A DNA stretch of 8,653 bases. It comes from Phycisphaerae bacterium. GTDB taxonomy: Bacteria; Planctomycetota; Phycisphaerae; UBA1845; Fen-1342. Under the pieces are notes generated by a model, which was not told the origin of the DNA, ran no database searches, and worked only from the letters and a program-made list of their open reading frames with translations. Where the stretch lies: the NCBI GenBank assembly GCA_016935035.1, contig JAFGRR010000241.1, positions 1 to 8,653 of the forward strand, read 5' to 3'. Shown here piece by piece: positions 4,691-8,653 of the stretch (positions are counted from its first letter, which is position 1; each line of letters begins with the position of its first letter). Both the position numbers and the translations under genes were made by a program.

Positions 4691-7411
4691 GCCGCCCCCC
4701 AGCCAGACGTCCCAATATCTGGTTACCTCCGTATATGAGGTCTCGTCGGTGTCAGCGGCCGTTGGGTCGTTATCACACGGGCCATCGGCGGCGGGGTCGG
4801 GGGGCTCAGGTGTCTCGCAGTCAGCGCACCCCAGGGCAGTGACGGCAACTGCCCGCACGTATCCCTCGAGGCTCGGGCGGACCATGAAGTTGAACATCTG
4901 GCCCACTTCGTGGAGGTCGAGGACACGGTCGAACTTGCGGGACAGGATCGCGTCGTTCGTCAGCATCTGGTTCTGGCTGGAGACGAGCACGATGCCGCCG
5001 CGCGTGAACTGTGACAGGTCGGGCACCCAGGCGCCGGTGGCGTCGCGCGAGTCGTATTCCAGCGCCCCCATCCCACTGATGTCCGGCACCAGTTCTGGGT
5101 GCTGGATGACCGGGTCGGTGACGTTCAACGCGATCGACTCGGTCCGCGGGAAGCTGAACACCAACTCGGGCAGGTCATCGCCGTCCATGTCGTTGATGAC
5201 GGCGATGTCCGAAAGCCCCTGCGTGAAGATGGTGTTGAGTGGGGCTCGGATGCCGCGGAACGTGACGCCGTCGACATTCGTGCCGACGGAGTTCAGCGTG
5301 TTGGTACCCACAAGCGGGTGGGTCGCACCGCCGCCGTAGATCATGTAGGCCTCGCCCCAGCCCTGCCCGCTGATTGAGGTCAGGTTGGGCTTGCCGAAGC
5401 GGGAGCCGATGATGAGTTCGCTGTCGCCGTCGCCGTCGAGGTCGCCGACGCTTTCTATCGAACTGCCGGCGAGGTCGTTGAAGTTGAAGCCTTGCAGCGT
5501 GGCGCCCTGGCTACCGGTCGAGAAGGCCGAGACGTTCATCTCGCCGACCAGGCGGTCGGTCATGTGCAGGTCGATGCGGACAGCCGAGTCGGCGGTCTGG
5601 TCCGCGACATCGGGGGCATAGAACGCGTAAGGATCGCTGGTGACGGCGTCAGTGCACTGGATGTAATAGAAGAACTGACCGGTCGGCAGCGCCGGCAGAC
5701 TGACCGCCAGCTTGCGATCGACGTTAGTGCCGGCCGCGACACTGGCGTTGGAGATCAGCAACGTCTCGTTGCCGTTCAGCACGCTGACGTCCGGGTCGGC
5801 CCAGACGTTGATCAGGACGCTGGAGGTGTCCGTCGTCTTGAACCACAGGCCCAGATTGCCCACGCGGCTCAGCAACTCGTCCTGCGGATTGATCCACACC
5901 ACGCTGGTCGCGTTCGGATCGGTCATCGTGGGGTTAGTCGTCGGCAGCGCGATCTGGTGGAACGTGAGCGTCGGCTTGATGTTGTCGACGATCAACGCCC
6001 AGGGCGAATAGGTGAAACGCACGCGGCCAAAGCGGTCCTGCGTGCGGAATCCGATGATGAAGCGCCCGTTGCCATTGACGTCCAGGTAGGCGACCAGAGC
6101 AGTGGTGTCCACCGCGAACACGTTCTGGCCCACACCAAAGAGGGCATTCTGAACGGTGTATATCGGTGCACCGTCCGGTTGATTGTTGGCATCGACGTCG
6201 TTGGCCAGCACGAATTGGATGCCCGTCGGCTGGGTGACCAGGACGGAGTCTGGATCGGTGACCGTGAAGATGGCCGTCAGGGCGTTCCCGGGACGGATTG
6301 CAGTGAGGCCGACCGGAGAGTCGACCGAGCCGCCGGGCTGGACCGTCTCGATCGTGACGGTTCCCGGTGCCCAGAAGGTGCTGACGCGGCCAACGGTATC
6401 GGTGACCCGCAGACCGAATATGAACTTGCCCTGACCATTGGCATCGAGTAGCCCATTGTCGAGCAACTTGCGGGCGGTGAAGGCGTGCAGATTGGCACCG
6501 ACCTCGGCTTGCTGTGCCGCTTCGGTCAGCACCGCGTCGCCATCCGGAGCGACGTCGCTGTTGTCGTCCCGCGCTACCACAACGTTGAGCGTGGCAAGGG
6601 CCGAGTCTTCGTCCTGGACCGTGTAATTGATGTTGATCGGAGAACCGATGCCTACGGTTTGCGTCACCGGCGTGGAGACCGCAATGCTCACGGGCTCGGT
6701 CTTGACGATCAGGGCCCGCGGCGAATAGCTCGTGACCTGGCGGCCGAATCCGTCTCGCGTGCGTACTCCCAGGATGAAGCGGCCGAAGGCGTTGGCGTCG
6801 AGCAGGCCGGCGTCACGGATCGCCGTCGTGGCGAGCGTGTACGTGTTTGATCCGGGGAGGAAGTTCAGATTGCCGTCGCTCCACACGATATCGGCGTCGG
6901 GGAAGTTGTCCTCGTCCGTGTCGCGGAACAGTACGACCTTGATGCCGTCGGGCTGGGCAAGCAGGGCGCCGTCGGGGTCCTGAATGGTGAACTGAACGGT
7001 GACCGTCTCGCCGACCGGGATCTGAATCTGGTAGAGCGGAGACTGGAGGAAGACGGCGACTGCGCGGGCGGTGCCATCGTCGCCGCTGCTGCCGCCGCCG
7101 CTCTCGCCGCTCAGCAGGTCGTTGATCAGTTCCGTGACCGATTCCTGTTCCTGACTGGCGTCATCGCCTTCGTCAGTTACGGGCGGCGTGACCGGGCGAT
7201 CATCGTCCGTGGTCGTCGTCGTGTCCGTGGTGGTGTCGTCGGTCTGCCCAGGCAGGTTGGTGGCATTTGGGTCCGAGTCAGTGGTGTCGCTGGACGTCGG
7301 CTGCTGAGCCTGGGGAGATAGTGGACATCCACCTAACCAGACAACGGTTATCAGGCCCGTGAGCAGTAATAGTACTGTCGCTGGCACGCGAGCGAATCTT
7401 CGACCGGTCAT
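4688..7411 (-). CDS. Large lipoprotein with three Ig-like domains and start of an FG-GAP propeller (907 aa to the TGA)
   Basis: The N-terminus is a lipoprotein signal: basic MTGRRFAR, a hydrophobic core (about 10-25) and lipobox LGGC with Cys29 as lipid site, so the protein is exported and membrane-anchored. Residues 30-118 are a Thr/Asp/Ser/Gly-rich acidic linker. Three related Ig-like domains follow at about 124-236, 247-356 and 365-475. Each ends with a G[RK]FI[LFI]G[VLF]R block and a GR pair, and the first and third carry Asp-rich loops such as DTDEDN and DVDANN. A fourth, different beta-rich stretch spans about 480-620. FG-GAP blades follow, with DLDGDGDSELIIGS (657-670) closing at EAYMIYG and DMDGDDLPELVF (741-752) closing at GGIVLVSS. 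A Cys-containing insert (C862, C865, C879) precedes the stop. The start is fixed by GGAGG 9 nt upstream. Likely an extracellular adhesion or binding protein, by analogy with integrin-alpha propellers; the ligand is unknown. If the TGA terminates, only two of seven blades are made and the gene is probably impaired. Confidence 0.85.
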   Translation of the reverse strand: MTGRRFARVPATVLLLLTGLITVVWLGGCPLSPQAQQPTSSDTTDSDPNATNLPGQTDDTTTDTTTTTDDDRPVTPPVTDEGDDASQEQESVTELINDLLSGESGGGSSGDDGTARAVAVFLQSPLYQIQIPVGETVTVQFTIQDPDGALLAQPDGIKVVLFRDTDEDNFPDADIVWSDGNLNFLPGSNTYTLATTAIRDAGLLDANAFGRFILGVRTRDGFGRQVTSYSPRALIVKTEPVSIAVSTPVTQTVGIGSPININYTVQDEDSALATLNVVVARDDNSDVAPDGDAVLTEAAQQAEVGANLHAFTARKLLDNGLLDANGQGKFIFGLRVTDTVGRVSTFWAPGTVTIETVQPGGSVDSPVGLTAIRPGNALTAIFTVTDPDSVLVTQPTGIQFVLANDVDANNQPDGAPIYTVQNALFGVGQNVFAVDTTALVAYLDVNGNGRFIIGFRTQDRFGRVRFTYSPWALIVDNIKPTLTFHQIALPTTNPTMTDPNATSVVWINPQDELLSRVGNLGLWFKTTDTSSVLINVWADPDVSVLNGNETLLISNASVAAGTNVDRKLAVSLPALPTGQFFYYIQCTDAVTSDPYAFYAPDVADQTADSAVRIDLHMTDRLVGEMNVSAFSTGSQGATLQGFNFNDLAGSSIESVGDLDGDGDSELIIGSRFGKPNLTSISGQGWGEAYMIYGGGATHPLVGTNTLNSVGTNVDGVTFRGIRAPLNTIFTQGLSDIAVINDMDGDDLPELVFSFPRTESIALNVTDPVIQHPELVPDISGMGALEYDSRDATGAWVPDLSQFTRGGIVLVSSQNQMLTNDAILSRKFDRVLDLHEVGQMFNFMVRPSLEGYVRAVAVTALGCADCETPEPPDPAADGPCDNDPTAADTDETSYTEVTRYWDVWLGGG
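5987..7042 (-). repeat. Three tandem divergent Ig-like domain repeats (~110 aa each)
   Basis: Approximate units are 7042-6704, 6673-6344 and 6319-5987. Each reads as a strand with Q[DE][PE]D or TDPD followed by a hydrophobic stretch, an Asp-rich segment, a [LV]LD[AV]N.[FNQ]G block with [RK]FI.G.R, and a final V-strand (ALIV or VTIE). Units 1 and 3 share PDSV/PDGAL, QP[DT]GI and SP[RW]ALIV; unit 2 is more diverged and lacks the QP.GI element. This suggests old internal duplication. I see no exact match to a named family beyond the Ig-like fold. Confidence 0.7.
7199..7243 (-). repeat. Thr/Asp low-complexity tract (GAC/ACC/ACG codons)
   Basis: Residues 57-71 are only Thr and Asp, encoded by near-repeating ACN and GAY triplets. 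It forms the core of the flexible acidic linker between the lipid anchor and the first folded domain. Such tracts often vary in length through slippage, and here the slippage unit of three bases would keep the frame. Confidence 0.65.
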
Positions 7412-7420
7412 GGACTGCTA

Positions 7421-7425
7421 CCTCC
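7421..7425 (-). promoter_or_regulatory. Ribosome binding site of the lipoprotein gene
   Basis: GGAGG on the minus strand lies 9 nt before the ATG at 7411-7409. It supports this start, which also gives a complete lipoprotein signal. Confidence 0.8.
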
Positions 7426-7553
7426 GAGGTCGTGAAGGCACAAAAAAGAGGGCACCCAGCCCGTTTTGGCGCGGAACCCATTGCCAGAGGGGCCGCCGAA
7501 GCCACTTTAGTCCGTTCCAAGTGGCCAGTCAACGGCGGGCGAACACCGCGCGC

Positions 7554-7572
7554 ACGGCACCAAATGTGCCGT
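7554..7572. promoter_or_regulatory. 7-bp-arm palindrome touching the -35 box, candidate operator
   Basis: Arms ACGGCAC (7554-7560) and GTGCCGT (7566-7572) are perfect reverse complements around CAAAT. The right arm overlaps the first base of a TTGACG -35-like box, a position where a bound protein could block RNA polymerase. No regulator gene is adjacent in the window. Confidence 0.35.
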
Positions 7573-7599
7573 TGACGCCAGCGATCCGACGGCTATGTT
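7572..7599 (+). promoter_or_regulatory. Candidate sigma-70-like promoter for the DUF1015 gene
   Basis: TTGACG (7572-7577, 5 of 6) and TATGTT (7594-7599, 4 of 6) are 16 bp apart. An alternative -10, TACAAT (7605-7610, 5 of 6), has no good -35 at 17 bp. Either would give a leader of roughly 60 nt. Confidence 0.4.
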
Positions 7600-7672
7600 C
7601 ATTTTACAATTGTCCGCCCGCGGGAGGCTTGGCGCCCCGAAACGTCAATGATACGGAAAGGAACGGAGTCAT

Positions 7673-8653
7673 ATGAGCACGGTCTATCCCTTTGCGGCGA
7701 TCCGCTACAACACCGCCACCGGCACGGACTTATCGGCCCGGATCTCGCCCCCATACGACATCCTGTCCGAAGCGGACAAACAGGCGTTGCTGGCGCGCGA
7801 TTCGCGCAACTTCGTAAAAATCGACCTGCCGCACACGCCTCCGAAGTCAGCCGGCCCGCGTGAGGCCTATGCCGCCAGTAGGACGCAACTGGACGCCTGG
7901 CTGGCTGACGGGACCATGATTCGAGACTCCGCCCCGGGGCTCTACGTTTATCACCAGCACTACACATATGGTGGTACTCAGTACGTCCGGCGGATGTTCT
8001 TCGCCCGCCTGAGGCTCGAACCCTTCGGCAGCGGCAGCGTCTATCCGCATGAACAGACGTTCGGGGGTCCGAAGGAGGACCGCCTGTGCCTGACCAAGGC
8101 CTGCGAGGCTAACCTCAGTCCGATTTTCGGCCTGTATCCGGACGCCGAGAATCTGGTGGCAGTGGAGCTCGACGCCGCATGCCAGGGCAAGCCGCTGGCA
8201 ACCGGGACACTCGACGGCATCGAGAGCCGACTGTGGGCGGTCAACGACCCCGGCACACTGGTCGAGGTCGAGCAACTCATGCGTGATAAGCCCACCTTCA
8301 TTGCCGACGGACACCACCGCTATGGTACCGGCCTGCTCTATCGCGACTGGTTGACCCAGGAACACGGCGAGCTGCGTGAAGACCACCCGGCTAATTGCGT
8401 GCTGTGCGTGTTCTGTGCGATGGAGGATCCGGGGCTGCTCATTCTGCCGACGCACCGTGTATTGGCGGGCGTTACGATTGACGCATCGCTCTTCCGTAAT
8501 GACCCGGAGATCGAGGTGCGTGAGTTGTCCGCGACCGACCCCAGCGCGGTTATCTCCGAACTCGGCGGCCACGGACCGCAGGCCTTCGCCTGTTGGAGTG
8601 CCGCCGACCAAAAATACGTCGCGCTGCGTCCGACAAACCCCGACGTGCTCAAG
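7673..8653 (+). CDS. DUF1015-family protein (N-terminal 327 residues; runs off window)
   Basis: The frame is open from the ATG at 7673 to the window end with no stop. Hallmarks of the DUF1015 family (PF06245) are the N-terminal ISPPYDILSE (24-33) followed by NFVKIDLP, the PHEQTF segment with His126-Glu127-Gln128-Thr129, and the strongly conserved IADGHHRYGTGLLYRD with Asp212, His214, His215 and Arg216. The family is usually about 400-430 residues, so roughly a quarter is missing at the 3' end. It is a soluble cytoplasmic protein with no signal peptide or membrane helix. The biochemical role is not settled for most members. The ADGHHRY motif looks catalytic, and a link to serine metabolism (proximity to serA/serC, ParB-related serine kinases) has been suggested, but nothing in this window tests that. 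The start is supported by AAAGGA 10 nt upstream; GGAG only 4 nt before the ATG is a second possibility. Family assignment is secure. Confidence 0.92.
   Translation, partial: MSTVYPFAAIRYNTATGTDLSARISPPYDILSEADKQALLARDSRNFVKIDLPHTPPKSAGPREAYAASRTQLDAWLADGTMIRDSAPGLYVYHQHYTYGGTQYVRRMFFARLRLEPFGSGSVYPHEQTFGGPKEDRLCLTKACEANLSPIFGLYPDAENLVAVELDAACQGKPLATGTLDGIESRLWAVNDPGTLVEVEQLMRDKPTFIADGHHRYGTGLLYRDWLTQEHGELREDHPANCVLCVFCAMEDPGLLILPTHRVLAGVTIDASLFRNDPEIEVRELSATDPSAVISELGGHGPQAFACWSAADQKYVALRPTNPDVLK

Larger units (their letters stand above)
7412..7672. other. Divergent intergenic region between the lipoprotein and DUF1015 genes
   Basis: No gene is seen in these 261 bp. The region holds the lipoprotein ribosome binding site (7421-7425), an inverted repeat GCCACTT/AAGTGGC at 7501-7525 with an 11-nt spacer, a palindrome at 7554-7572, and a promoter candidate for the rightward gene. 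I could not find a convincing minus-strand promoter for the lipoprotein. Confidence 0.55.

Noticed and set aside
4688..4701. Indel in the run of six G (minus strand) next to the TGA as cause of the break
   Set aside because: The coding frame is the same before and after the stop, so one indel cannot be the cause; it would need two compensating ones.
4443..6451. Plus-strand frames of 298 and 319 codons opposite the lipoprotein
   Set aside because: Low-complexity complement of a real gene with no recognisable domain and no ribosome binding site.
7442..7462. Possible attenuator before the lipoprotein gene (GGGC/GCCC stem then T6 on the minus strand)
   Set aside because: The stem is only 4 bp, too weak for a confident terminator or attenuator.
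7847..8611. 254-codon minus-strand frame opposite the DUF1015 gene
   Set aside because: The plus strand has unmistakable family motifs throughout; this frame is a shadow.
1..8653. CRISPR arrays, insertion sequences, tRNA or rRNA genes
   Set aside because: No regularly spaced direct repeats, transposase motifs, terminal inverted repeats or tRNA-like stretches were seen.

Overview
The window is GC-rich, densely coding bacterial DNA. A large secreted lipoprotein with Ig-like and FG-GAP (integrin-alpha type) repeats, a DUF4190/zinc-ribbon protein and a DUF1015 protein sit beside a stand-alone urocanate hydratase gene. This mix suggests a planctomycete or a related environmental lineage (PVC-type). 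That assignment is inference from gene style only; no rRNA or taxonomic marker is present.

Layout, left to right. (1) Positions 2-376 (+) hold the 3' end of an unrecognised gene. It overlaps by ATGA with a small zinc-ribbon plus two-helix membrane protein (376-783, +). (2) A 303-bp non-coding stretch (784-1086) carries a strong 9-bp-arm palindrome and a good sigma-70-like promoter. These lead into hutU (1087-2754, +), a complete urocanate hydratase of the histidine degradation pathway. No other hut gene is in the window. (3) A bidirectional hairpin terminator at 2776-2808 separates hutU from a convergent minus-strand reading frame. (4) Positions 7411-2837 (-) form one continuous frame broken by a single in-frame TGA at 4690-4688. 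The upstream 907 codons encode a lipoprotein signal, an acidic Thr/Asp linker, three related Ig-like domains and the first two blades of an FG-GAP beta-propeller. The 605-aa open segment after the stop encodes the other five blades. The two parts together give exactly seven blades, the canonical integrin-alpha number, so the TGA looks like an interruption of one ~1524-residue protein. (5) A 261-bp divergent intergenic region (7412-7672) carries a candidate promoter and palindrome. (6) A DUF1015-family gene (7673 to beyond the window end, +) follows.

The genes do not form one operon. They are a two-gene 3' operon end, a monocistronic hutU, a monocistronic surface-protein gene and the start of a further unit. 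I see no mobile element, CRISPR array, tRNA or rRNA. The only strongly unusual feature is the propeller gene with an in-frame stop. No new multi-gene system is evident.
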